From Flavipsychrobacter sp. (GTDB taxonomy: Bacteria > Bacteroidota > Bacteroidia > Chitinophagales > Chitinophagaceae): 53,747 nucleotides of DNA. The notes under the pieces were generated by a model, which saw only the letters and a list, made by a program, of their open reading frames with translations, made no database searches and was not told the origin of the DNA. The translations under genes and the position numbers were made by a program. Shown in pieces: positions 26,099-35,299 of the stretch (positions within the stretch are counted from its first letter, which is position 1; each line of letters begins with the position of its first letter). The stretch spans positions 1 through 53,747 of the forward strand of contig JAEUVY010000110.1 of NCBI GenBank assembly GCA_016786565.1, in the 5' to 3' direction.

Positions 26099-26590
26099 GT
26101 GAATAACTGGATTAAGAGATATAGAGGCATTCATCCCGGAGCAGTTCTTGCACGGGAACTCAAAAAACGTGCTTTAAAGCAGCGGCCTTTCGCATTGGCG
26201 ATAGGGGAGCACCCCCAAACTTTCAACGCGATCATCAAGGGGAAACGGAGTTTGAATACCGCGCTTGCATTGAAAATTGAAAAGGAGTTTGATCTTGACG
26301 AAGGAACCCTATTGCTTTTGCAGGTTTATTACGACATAGCCGTTGAAAAGCAAAAGCAAGAAAATACTAAACCTGATCTGAGCAGGTTGCGGAGCACGCT
26401 TTTTTGGGACACTGATATTGAAAAGATCGATTGGCAGAAACAATACAAAGCGGTTATCCATCGCGTATTTGAACGAGGAAATGACAGTGAAAAGGATGAA
26501 CTGATCCGCTTTTACGGTAAGTCCAGAATAAATGACGCGTTAAAAGCGGCAAAGACCCGAACGTACACATTAAGTCAAGTAAATCATTAA
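26099..26590 (+). CDS. XRE-type HTH protein with DUF6922-like tail (antitoxin of an AbiEii pair)
   Basis: The 163-aa protein has an N-terminal HTH (HPGAVLARELKK, then GEHPQTFNAIIKGKRSLNTALALKIE; residues 12-70). Its C-terminal segment LFWDTDIEKIDWQKQYKAVIHRVFERG...IRFYG matches the DUF6922 layout. The start is GTG, supported by the -7 element just upstream. The AbiEii-type nucleotidyltransferase begins 3 bp downstream, so this is the regulator/antitoxin half of a type IV-like toxin-antitoxin pair. It appears intact, while its partner gene is broken. Confidence 0.75.
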   Translation: MNNWIKRYRGIHPGAVLARELKKRALKQRPFALAIGEHPQTFNAIIKGKRSLNTALALKIEKEFDLDEGTLLLLQVYYDIAVEKQKQENTKPDLSRLRSTLFWDTDIEKIDWQKQYKAVIHRVFERGNDSEKDELIRFYGKSRINDALKAAKTRTYTLSQVNH

Positions 26591-26593
26591 TAG

Positions 26594-27244
26594 ATGCTGC
26601 ACTATGAAACCGTTAGCCCTCAGCTGATAAGCTATTTGAATACTTTGATGTCGGCAAAAGAATTTGAATGTTTCCGACTGGTAGGGGGTACAGCATTAAG
26701 CCTGCAACTGGGGCACAGGGTGTCGGTTGATATTGATATGTTTACAGATGCTACATATGGCAGCGTTGATTTTAATACACTTAAGGAATATTTAAAATAT
26801 ACATTCGGTTATGTAGATCATTTCTCTTTAGATAATCCAGCGATAGGTATGTCTTTTTCGGTTGGAAATGATGAAGAAAGCGCGGTGAAGGTAGATTTGT
26901 ATTACACGGATACATACATACGTCCTGCGTAAGTAGTTGATAATATTAGATTAGCAACACTGGAAGAGATAGCGGCTATGAAGATCGATGTAGTTCAAAG
27001 AGGTGGGCGCAAAAAGGATTTTTAGGATATTCACGAATTGCTTTCAAAGTTGTCCATAAATGAAATGCTGGAACTGCATGAACAAAGGTATGAATATGGA
27101 CATGACCGGAACTTGATTCTAAACAAGTTGATGGATTTCAATATAGCCGATGAAGACCTGGAGCCGAAATGTCTGCGTGGTAAATACTGGGAATTTATCA
27201 GAGAGGATATCGAAGAAGCTGCAAGGGCCGTAGAGGGCAGGTAG
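26594..27244 (+). pseudogene. AbiEii-family nucleotidyltransferase toxin, two in-frame stops
   Basis: A single frame of 216 codons encodes an AbiEii/AbiGii-like protein: FRLVGGTALSLQLGHR, then SVDIDMFTD (the DxD of the nucleotidyltransferase) and KVDLYYTD. It is interrupted by TAA at 26930-26932 (after YIRPA) and TAG at 27023-27025 (KKDF*DIHELL, where the family normally has Trp, one base away). After each stop the same frame continues with good family sequence (IRLATLEEIAAMKIDVVQRGGRKKDF, read in parts; then ELLSKLSINEMLELHEQRY) to the natural stop at 27244. There is no frameshift. As written, only the N-terminal 112 residues would be made, which keep the DxD but lose the helical half. Confidence 0.8.
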
Positions 27245-27318
27245 ATGCATGCATTGGGAGCTAGATCACAGAGGGGCAACATAGTATAACTGGTTGATAC
27301 CGAAGATGCATGGCTGCC

Positions 27319-30300
27319 TTATGCCGGTCTTATGGGGCTGCCCACCCATTGGGTGTTGCTTTGCAGGTTTTCGCCCTTCATGACCAGCGAGAGAGCATCA
27401 ACGTTCACGTCGTCGCCAATTTCGCTGTCGTAGAGTATAATGCTGCGTGCGCCTATGCTGCATCGTTTGCCGATCTTCACCTTGCCTACCTTCATTACGC
27501 GGTCTTCGAACAGGTGTGTCTGCGGGCCACAATCTTCGTTGAGGGCGGTATCGTCACCTATCTCCACCATGTCGTGTTCGGTAATGTCGGTGGTGTTCAT
27601 CCATACACGGCGGCCTATTTTCACGCCAAAGAGACGCAGCAGGACCGGTAGCCATGGGGTGCCTTTCATGTATTCGAGCAGGAAGGGCACAGCAAGAGAT
27701 TCGTAGGTGGAGGTGATGGCCTCGCTGAGCCAAACGCGGGGTGTCCACATGGGTTGTTGCTCGGGTTTGTGGCGGCCCACTACCAGCCATTTGAGAATGA
27801 GGGTGACAAGGAATGCCGGGACCCCCATGAAGAAGAGGTAGTAGAACGGTAGTTCCAGCAGGGTGCGCCACCATGGTTTATCTACCACCAGATTATCGGC
27901 ATAGGCAATAAAGAGTATACTGCATATGATGATGGTGGTCTCCGGCAGAATGATGCGGATGAATTCGACCAGGCTGCGACCGAAAATGCGCGGGGGCGTA
28001 GGGTTGGATGTTTGTGTGGCAGGGAAGGTGCGGCTTTCCTGACGGCGGGGCAGGGCGATGGCCGGTGACCCGAACCAGTCGGCAGCTACTTCTTTCTCCA
28101 GTTGTTCCTTAGAAGGCGGGGTAGACAGTACGCCTATCAGCATGCGGCCCGGCAGGTTGTAGCCCTGCGGGATGAGGGCACTGTTGCCCACGAAACTATT
28201 ATCTCCAATGGTGGTGCGATCGAGGATGAGTTGTTGTCCGCGCACGTCCGATTCGCCTAGTGTTACGGCGTCGGCTACGAAGGCATCTTTGCCTATCTCC
28301 AGCAGCGGGTGGGTGACGCTACTGGCGGTGGAGATCTCGGTGTTGCGGCCCACTTTGGCACCGAGCGCCCTGAACAGCAGCGACACATATACAGTTGCGT
28401 ACATGGGGTGCAGCACTATGAGCGACAGCGACATTAGCTGGTCGGCAAACCATTTGCGGACGTAGAACAGGCTATATATTGGATACTTGCCCGGTTTAAT
28501 GCCCCATTGCAGCAGTCGTGAAAGTAAAATTGTAGTAAGGGTGAATAATATGATGTAGCTGAGTGCCAGCGACGGAGTGACGGGAAGGTAAGAGAAATCG
28601 TAGTCGGGAGTGGAGTTGTCGAGGTTGTGAATGATGATGACTGTGGGTAGCAGGGGGAGCAATACCACGACCGGGAAGATGAGCAGGGTGAGCGTGAACA
28701 ATAATGTGTACGCGCGCCATTTGGCGTTGGACACAGGCAAAGGCTGTGGCAAGCTCTCTATGGGGCGTGTCTCCTTGAGTGTGGCGGGGCTGCCTTGCCA
28801 CACCTCGCCGCCCTTGATGGTGTTGCCGGGTTGCAGGTAGCTGAGGTCCATCAGTTCTCCCCATGCGTCTATTGACGCGCCGGCACCTATGACAGCACTG
28901 CTGCCCACATAGGCGTGATCGCCAAGGTGAACGCGCCTCAGTTTCAGCATGCCGTCTTCCACAAAAGCGTTATTGATAACTGCCTGCGAGCTGATGCTGA
29001 CATCGCTGCCGATGGTTACCAGGTCTTCGGCACCGATAATAATTGTGCCGAGCTGTGCGTCCTTCGCCACCTTTACGCCCAATGACCGCAGGTAGCCGCA
29101 GTAGAGCGGGGTGCCATTGAGGAATTGTGACGGCATGAGCTGTTGCATGGTTTTTACAAGCCACCAGCGGAAGTAGTAACTGCCCCACAGCGGGTAGTCG
29201 CCCTCCTTCATTTTACCGATCACCAGCCATTTGATGATGACACTGCACAGCGCGAAGAAAGGCGCGATGAACAGGTAAAGCCCCAGGGCGGTGCCGATAG
29301 CGTATGGAATATTGTTGGTCTCTTCCTTTACTATATAATAGCCCAGGTAGGGGAAGAACAGCTGCACGGCAAACAGGCCGTACATCATGAGGAGTGAAAC
29401 CGTTTGTGCCAGCCAGCATAGGTAGAAGCGCTTTTTAGGCACTTCGTTGAAGACGCGTTTTGCCTTCAGCGGGTCGGCGGTCTTGCTTTCCCAGTGTGTT
29501 ACCACCTGCTGCAGCGGACGGTGCATATACAGGTCCTTGAGCGATGCCTGCGGGAGGTTGGCGTCTTTGCGCAGGCGAGATACCACGGCTGCGGCAAGCA
29601 ATGAGTGACCGCCGAGGTCGGTAAAAAAGTCGTTGGCGAGTGTGATGGTGCGGTTGGGGAAGAAACCTTTGAGTACAGCAATGACACGGTCGCCCACCGG
29701 AAGATCTATGTCGATGACATCATCGGTGATCGGCGTAACATTTTCCAGCAACATGGCCGGCACGGGCAGCGCCTTGCGGTCTATTTTGCCACTTGCCAGC
29801 CTTGGCATCTCGGGTAGCTGCACAATGACCGATGGCACCATGTATGCAGGCAGCACCTTTGCCAGTTCGGCACGGATGCTTTGCTGGTTCATACGCACAG
29901 GGTCGTCGCAAACCACATAGCCGGCCAGGTGGTCAATGCCGTTAATATCTTTTTTTACTGCTACGGCTGCGGCGGTAATATCGGTGAGGCTGCTGAGCCT
30001 GTTCTCTATTTCTCCTAATTCAATGCGGTATCCACGCAACTTCACCTGATCATCGAACCGACCGTGGAAGTCGACTGTGCCGTCGGAGTTGATGGCGGCT
30101 GCATCGCCGGTGCGGTAGATGCGGCTACCCGGCAGTTCGTGTAGCGATTCAGGCTTGGTGACGAATTTCTCGGCAGTAAGTTCAGGCAGGTTGATGTAGC
30201 CATCGCACACACCGGGACCCGCTATCACCAGTTCGCCTTTTTCGCCCCAGGGCAGGGGATTGAGTTTGTCGTCTACAACTGCCAGTCCATAGTTGGGCAG

Positions 30301-31257
30301 CGGCAGACCGATGGTGATGTTGTCGCCGGGACCGAGTTCGGCCAGCGTGGCCGATACAGTGGTCTCGGTAGGTCCGTATGTATTAAAGAACCTGCGTGGT
30401 GGTGCCGACCAGCGCGCCAGTACTTGTGTGGTGCAGGCCTCGCCACCGGCATTTACCAGCCTCAGTGTTGGTATATCGTCATCGGTTACCGCCAGAAGGC
30501 TGGGTACCGCGTGAAGAACGGTAATGTTATTTTGACGGAGTACATCGCCAAGTTCGTCGATAGACTTGGCGGTGGCGGCGTCGGCCACCCAAAGTGTGGC
30601 CCCGGCAAGGTAGCCGATCCATGTTTCCTCGCACCACATATCGAAGGATACGGAGAAACCCTGATAGACCTTGTCGTCGGCACGTATTTCCAGTATGGAT
30701 CCTTCTGAGCGTACGAAGTGGCAGATCTGCCGGTGTGATATCGGTATGCCCTTGGGTTTGCCGGTGCTGCCCGATGTGTACAGCACATAGGCATGGTTGT
30801 CGGGCCGGGCACCCTGGTGCGGATAAACCAACTCATCGGGGCGGGGTGGGGGCGTTACTTCAAAGCGGTGGCAAGCGAGGTTCAGGTTTTCCTTACTGAT
30901 ATACCCCGAAGCGCCTACCTCGCTCAGCACGGTCACCACGCGTTCGGCGGGCATCTCGTGGTCGAGCGGTACATAGGCTGCTCCTGCTTTTACGATACCG
31001 AGGATGGCTACATGCAGTTCCAGACTGCGCGGCCACCAAACACCAACGTAATGTCCCGGGCGTATGCCATTCTGTGACAAGTGGTCGGCCATGGCATCGC
31101 TCCATTTGTCTAATTGGGCATAGGTGAGGGAGGTATTGTTGAAAATAAGCGCCGTCTTATCGGGATATTGCAGCGCGGTGACACGAAAGATGTCCGCGAG
31201 GGTCTCTTCGTGCAGCAGATCGGGGCGATATGGTCCGAGCAGTATACCGGGCGTCAT
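27319..31257 (-). CDS. Pls/PosA-family NRPS (poly-epsilon-lysine synthetase-like)
   Basis: The 1312-aa protein has three parts. (1) An adenylation domain (about 20-500) with YTSGSTGKPKG (161-170), D206 in the position that contacts an amino acid alpha-amino group, YRTGD, GYRIELGEIE and the catalytic K491 in LASGKIDRKALP. (2) A carrier domain with S552 in DLGGHSLL for phosphopantetheine. (3) No condensation or thioesterase domain; instead about 700 residues with membrane-helix pairs separating three left-handed beta-helix (hexapeptide) modules (about 735-800, 1000-1050, 1240-1300). This is the architecture and length of the epsilon-poly-lysine synthetase Pls, which activates one amino acid and joins it into an isopeptide homopolymer at the membrane. 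The substrate here is not established. It is divergent from the SNF2 gene. Confidence 0.85.
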   Translation of the reverse strand: MTPGILLGPYRPDLLHEETLADIFRVTALQYPDKTALIFNNTSLTYAQLDKWSDAMADHLSQNGIRPGHYVGVWWPRSLELHVAILGIVKAGAAYVPLDHEMPAERVVTVLSEVGASGYISKENLNLACHRFEVTPPPRPDELVYPHQGARPDNHAYVLYTSGSTGKPKGIPISHRQICHFVRSEGSILEIRADDKVYQGFSVSFDMWCEETWIGYLAGATLWVADAATAKSIDELGDVLRQNNITVLHAVPSLLAVTDDDIPTLRLVNAGGEACTTQVLARWSAPPRRFFNTYGPTETTVSATLAELGPGDNITIGLPLPNYGLAVVDDKLNPLPWGEKGELVIAGPGVCDGYINLPELTAEKFVTKPESLHELPGSRIYRTGDAAAINSDGTVDFHGRFDDQVKLRGYRIELGEIENRLSSLTDITAAAVAVKKDINGIDHLAGYVVCDDPVRMNQQSIRAELAKVLPAYMVPSVIVQLPEMPRLASGKIDRKALPVPAMLLENVTPITDDVIDIDLPVGDRVIAVLKGFFPNRTITLANDFFTDLGGHSLLAAAVVSRLRKDANLPQASLKDLYMHRPLQQVVTHWESKTADPLKAKRVFNEVPKKRFYLCWLAQTVSLLMMYGLFAVQLFFPYLGYYIVKEETNNIPYAIGTALGLYLFIAPFFALCSVIIKWLVIGKMKEGDYPLWGSYYFRWWLVKTMQQLMPSQFLNGTPLYCGYLRSLGVKVAKDAQLGTIIIGAEDLVTIGSDVSISSQAVINNAFVEDGMLKLRRVHLGDHAYVGSSAVIGAGASIDAWGELMDLSYLQPGNTIKGGEVWQGSPATLKETRPIESLPQPLPVSNAKWRAYTLLFTLTLLIFPVVVLLPLLPTVIIIHNLDNSTPDYDFSYLPVTPSLALSYIILFTLTTILLSRLLQWGIKPGKYPIYSLFYVRKWFADQLMSLSLIVLHPMYATVYVSLLFRALGAKVGRNTEISTASSVTHPLLEIGKDAFVADAVTLGESDVRGQQLILDRTTIGDNSFVGNSALIPQGYNLPGRMLIGVLSTPPSKEQLEKEVAADWFGSPAIALPRRQESRTFPATQTSNPTPPRIFGRSLVEFIRIILPETTIIICSILFIAYADNLVVDKPWWRTLLELPFYYLFFMGVPAFLVTLILKWLVVGRHKPEQQPMWTPRVWLSEAITSTYESLAVPFLLEYMKGTPWLPVLLRLFGVKIGRRVWMNTTDITEHDMVEIGDDTALNEDCGPQTHLFEDRVMKVGKVKIGKRCSIGARSIILYDSEIGDDVNVDALSLVMKGENLQSNTQWVGSPIRPA

Positions 31258-31440
31258 TTCCGGGAATGGCGTTTCAGGCCGAAAAATACGATAATTCCTG
31301 TCGATTGGGGTTGGGAAATACTGGTAGAGATTCGTTAAAAGTTGAATGGCGGTGGTTTTGAATGGCTCAATTTGCGACCTGGGGCGACAGGCTTAACATA
31401 CATTTATCGCCCCGCCGCCGCCTCAGATTCTTTTTTTCGC

Positions 31441-31448
31441 TACTTTTG
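31441..31448 (+). promoter_or_regulatory. -7 element (TACTTTTG) of the SNF2 helicase gene
   Basis: An exact TAnnTTTG match 33 nt before the ATG at 31482. No TTTG lies at the ideal -33 spacing. Confidence 0.45.
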
Positions 31449-31481
31449 TAGCTTGCCTTTTTTGACCGGGGGCAGCTTTTA

Positions 31482-34400
31482 ATGTCATTACCACCAATAT
31501 TAAGACACGTATATAATCATGGGACGGAGGAAGTGATCCGGCGTGGTAAGAAGATATTTTACACTTCGGGCGTTCAGATGCTGGATGTGGATCACTTGCT
31601 TGAGCAGATCCGCTTCAGGGTAAGGAACGATCTTTACCAGAACTATTACACCGTTACAGTAAATAAGTACCTGCAGCAAAAGGAAATGGCGGTGCGCTGC
31701 CAGTGCCCGTATAACCTGGGTGAAATATGCAGGCACGAGGTTGCCGCGCTTTTTCAGCTGAATGATATATTGCAGAGTGGCTTTTTTGAGAATGTGAACA
31801 TTGTGTATGAGCAGAAGCACACAGTGGTGCGTATGCGCCAGGTGAACCGCCAGATGCTGCAGTTGTTCACCTCGCCCGAGTCGCTGGAGATAGCCGAGAG
31901 GATAGCCAATGGTGGTAAGGCCAATATTATAACCAATAAGAACGGTAGTATAGAAGCCGATGTGCCCGATGACGATAATACGTATAGGGTAACATTGCGC
32001 CAGAATGAAGACCGTTATTTCGATACTTCCTGCGGATGTGCCGAGCATACGCATCCGTTGTGTGTGCACAAGGCTGCGCTGTTTTTGCAGGTATTAAAAA
32101 GCCATGGTGCGGCGCATTTCCAGTCTATGCAGAACTGGGATGTGCAGAAAAACAAGTTGCTGGAGCAGTATGGCTACAGCCTGAAGGACGACCTGACCAA
32201 CAAGTTTGAGTTCACCTACGAAAACAACAAGCCGTTTTTGAGGGTACTGGATCCGTCTATTAAAAAGATAGACAGCAAAGCCCCCACACGACCTGTGGCT
32301 GTGGAAGAAGCGCCAGCCGTAGTGGTGGAGGAGAAACGATTGGGTATAGTGGTGGATACGAAAGTACCCACGTTCCCTTTTGTTGAAATTACGTTGGTGG
32401 CAGGTGTTGCCGACGATGATGCCAAGGCTTTCGCCGGGCCTATAGAGAAGCTGGAACTGTTGCAATATGTGAATCCCACGCGCTTCCATACCGAAGACAG
32501 GGATATGATACCGGTGGTGCGTAAGTTTTTGAATGACGAGCTGCTGAAGTATCTGAAAAAGACATTACCGTTCGGTGATTTTCTGCATGACTATGACAGT
32601 GTGCTGAAAGACATTCCGCAGGACGAAGTGCGCGAACAGGCGTGGGAGTACCTGCTACCCAAGTATCAGAAATTGCTGGACCGTTACTCAAACCATCGGT
32701 TCATTTATGAAAAGAAGGCAGGCAAAGTACTGTCTTCAAAGAGTATAGACCCCGTAGGCTTCTCAGACCAGCAGGCGCACCCTCAGATGGTAGTGCGCAA
32801 GAAAGCCCGTAACCACGAGGTGCAGTTGGAATGGAATATTGCCAACCGTGCTGTACCGCACAAAGAGGTGCAGGTCATCAATTCGGCATTGCTGCAGCAC
32901 GACGGTGTTTTGTATGCATTGGGCAGTGTGCATGAGATACAGATAGCTGAGCAGTTGCTGCCAACAGGCATCATATCAGTTAAAAATGCCGAGTGGCCCG
33001 AATTTCTGAAGTCGAAGGTAATGGGCTGGAGTAATCAGGTCCATGTGCATTTCTCTGAGGAACTGGTGGAGCATATGAATATAGCCCGTCCGGGATATCG
33101 TCTTTACATGTTTGAAAAGGACGAGACGCTGGTGCTGCAACCCGCCTTTATGTATGGCGATACAGAGGTGAAGCCCGGCTATTTCGGCGATGTGATACAG
33201 CCAGTAGGCGGAGTGGTAACAATAATGAAACGTAACGAAGGCGCGGAAAAGGATTACCTGGACCTGCTGCAATCGTTGCATACAGATATACAATTCAATA
33301 AACGAGAAGGGTTCTTCCATTTGCCGGGCACATCTGTACTTGCCAATAACTGGTTCTTCCGGTTCAACGAGTTGATGGCGGAGCATAATGTGGAGCTGAT
33401 GGGTTTTGAGGGGTTGCGCAACCTGAGGGTGAACACCCACAAGCCGCAGACCCAGATTCAGGTGAGCAGTGGCATAGACTGGTTTGATGCTTCGGTGGAA
33501 CTGAAGTTCGGTGATCAGGTTGTTTCTATCATAGATGTAAAGAAAGCGCTGGCTGCCCGCCAGAACTTTGTGCGCCTTGGCGATGGCTCAATAGGGCTGC
33601 TGCCGGATGACTGGCTGAAGAAATACACCCTGCTGCTGAAGATGGGTGAGACCAAGGGCAATAAGGTGCGTCTGAAGAAATATCACTTCAGCGTGCTGGA
33701 CGACCTGTTGTCTGAGATAGATGAAGACAAGTTGCAGGAGGAGCTGGAGGAGAAGAAGGAGAAGCTGGAGCGTGTGCTCAGCAATGACTATTCGCTTATA
33801 GATCCGCCTACACACCTCACTGCCACACTGCGTCCTTATCAGTTGGCGGGTTTCCAATGGCTCATCTTCCTTAACGAGGCAGGGTGGGGTGGTATATTGG
33901 CAGATGATATGGGTCTTGGTAAGACTGTTCAGACGCTCGCATTCTTTCAACACTACAAAAACCTGCACCCGAATGCGGTGTTCATGGTTGTGTGTCCTAC
34001 GACACTGATGTATAACTGGGAGAATGAGATCAAAAAATTTACGCCCGAATTGCGCCATGTGATCCATCATGGTCCTAAGCGTACCTCTTCGCCACTCAAT
34101 TATAAGAATTCCGATGTCATTATCACTACCTATGGCACCATGCGTAGTGACATCAAGGGATTCAGAGAGATCGAGTTCGATTATGTGGTCCTTGATGAAT
34201 CTCAATCTATCAAGAATCCGCAGTCGCAAGTGGCTAAGGCATCGCTATTGCTGAATGCAAAGAACCGACTGGCGTTGAGTGGTACGCCGGTGCAGAACAA
34301 TACCTTCGATCTGTATGCGCAGATGAATTTCCTGAACCCGGGTATGCTGGGCAGTCGTGAGTTTTTTATGAGCGAGTTTGCTACGCCTATCGACAAATTC

Positions 34401-35216
34401 ATGGAAGATGAGGTGAAGCAGCAATTGCGCAAGCTCACGCAGCCGTTTTTGTTGCGCCGTACCAAGGAGCAGGTGGCAAAAGACCTGCCCGAAAAAACAG
34501 AGACCATCCTCTACTGCGAAATGGGCACAGAGCAGCGTAAGATCTACGATGCCTACCGGAATACTTATCGTTCCCAGATATTGGGCATGATAGAAGAGCG
34601 TGGTATGGAACGTTCCCAGATGCACATACTACAGGGGCTTACCCGTTTGCGCCAGATATGCGATTCGCCTGCCATCCTGAATGAGGAAGAGCGTTTCCAT
34701 AACTATTCGGTGAAGCTGGACGAGCTGAGCCGCGAGATAACTGAAAATGTGGGCGACCACAAGGTGCTGGTGTTCTCTCAGTTCCTGGGCATGCTGGCAC
34801 TCATACGCACAAAACTGGAGGAAGATAAAATTAAGCATGTTTACTTTGATGGTAGCAGCTCGTCTGCAGAAAGGGAGCGGGCTATTCAGGAGTTTCAGAA
34901 CAATCCGGACTGCAGGGTTTTCCTTATTTCGTTGAAGGCGGGTGGTATCGGTCTCAACCTTACCGCGGCCGACTACGTATATATCGTCGATCCGTGGTGG
35001 AACCCGGCGGTGGAGCAGCAGGCCATTGACCGTACGCACCGTATCGGGCAGACCAAGAATATCTTTGCCTACAGGCTGATCTGTAAAGACACGCTTGAGG
35101 AAAAGATGCTGCAGTTGCAGGAGCGCAAACGCAACCTGGCCAACGACCTCGTGTCTGACGACAGCGCGTTCATGCGTCGCCTCTCCAAGGATGATATAGC
35201 ATTCCTCTTCAGTTAG
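31482..35216 (+). CDS. SWIM-domain SNF2/HepA-family helicase
   Basis: The 1244-aa protein starts with a SWIM zinc finger (C73-x-C75...C83-x-H85) and has a second SWIM-like CxC..CxH at C184, C186, C194 and H196. After a long middle region it has a full SNF2 ATPase core (about residues 780-1240). It shows RPYQLAGFQWL, Walker A DMGLGKT (K814), DESQ (D905, E906), LSGTPVQNN, SLKAGGIGLNLT and the motif VI string QAIDRTHRIGQ. Such proteins move along double-stranded nucleic acid; bacterial SWIM-SNF2 proteins of this length are widespread in Bacteroidota, and their cellular role is not well defined. It is probably chromosomal housekeeping rather than a defence gene. Confidence 0.93.
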   Translation: MSLPPILRHVYNHGTEEVIRRGKKIFYTSGVQMLDVDHLLEQIRFRVRNDLYQNYYTVTVNKYLQQKEMAVRCQCPYNLGEICRHEVAALFQLNDILQSGFFENVNIVYEQKHTVVRMRQVNRQMLQLFTSPESLEIAERIANGGKANIITNKNGSIEADVPDDDNTYRVTLRQNEDRYFDTSCGCAEHTHPLCVHKAALFLQVLKSHGAAHFQSMQNWDVQKNKLLEQYGYSLKDDLTNKFEFTYENNKPFLRVLDPSIKKIDSKAPTRPVAVEEAPAVVVEEKRLGIVVDTKVPTFPFVEITLVAGVADDDAKAFAGPIEKLELLQYVNPTRFHTEDRDMIPVVRKFLNDELLKYLKKTLPFGDFLHDYDSVLKDIPQDEVREQAWEYLLPKYQKLLDRYSNHRFIYEKKAGKVLSSKSIDPVGFSDQQAHPQMVVRKKARNHEVQLEWNIANRAVPHKEVQVINSALLQHDGVLYALGSVHEIQIAEQLLPTGIISVKNAEWPEFLKSKVMGWSNQVHVHFSEELVEHMNIARPGYRLYMFEKDETLVLQPAFMYGDTEVKPGYFGDVIQPVGGVVTIMKRNEGAEKDYLDLLQSLHTDIQFNKREGFFHLPGTSVLANNWFFRFNELMAEHNVELMGFEGLRNLRVNTHKPQTQIQVSSGIDWFDASVELKFGDQVVSIIDVKKALAARQNFVRLGDGSIGLLPDDWLKKYTLLLKMGETKGNKVRLKKYHFSVLDDLLSEIDEDKLQEELEEKKEKLERVLSNDYSLIDPPTHLTATLRPYQLAGFQWLIFLNEAGWGGILADDMGLGKTVQTLAFFQHYKNLHPNAVFMVVCPTTLMYNWENEIKKFTPELRHVIHHGPKRTSSPLNYKNSDVIITTYGTMRSDIKGFREIEFDYVVLDESQSIKNPQSQVAKASLLLNAKNRLALSGTPVQNNTFDLYAQMNFLNPGMLGSREFFMSEFATPIDKFMEDEVKQQLRKLTQPFLLRRTKEQVAKDLPEKTETILYCEMGTEQRKIYDAYRNTYRSQILGMIEERGMERSQMHILQGLTRLRQICDSPAILNEEERFHNYSVKLDELSREITENVGDHKVLVFSQFLGMLALIRTKLEEDKIKHVYFDGSSSSAERERAIQEFQNNPDCRVFLISLKAGGIGLNLTAADYVYIVDPWWNPAVEQQAIDRTHRIGQTKNIFAYRLICKDTLEEKMLQLQERKRNLANDLVSDDSAFMRRLSKDDIAFLFS

Positions 35217-35299
35217 TTGTACATCAACTATATCCTTAATGGTTTTCGAGGTCCCGTGGCTGCGGAAAAATGAGTAATTTTATTGCTTATTCCCGGCCT

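Noticed and set aside
26594..26932. 112-aa AbiEii as a complete short protein
   Set aside because: The same frame continues with recognisable family sequence after the stop, so the gene is better described as interrupted.
31482..35216. SNF2/SWIM gene as part of a DISARM or other defence system
   Set aside because: No methyltransferase, DUF1998 or phospholipase-D partner is adjacent, and such helicases are common single genes in the phylum.
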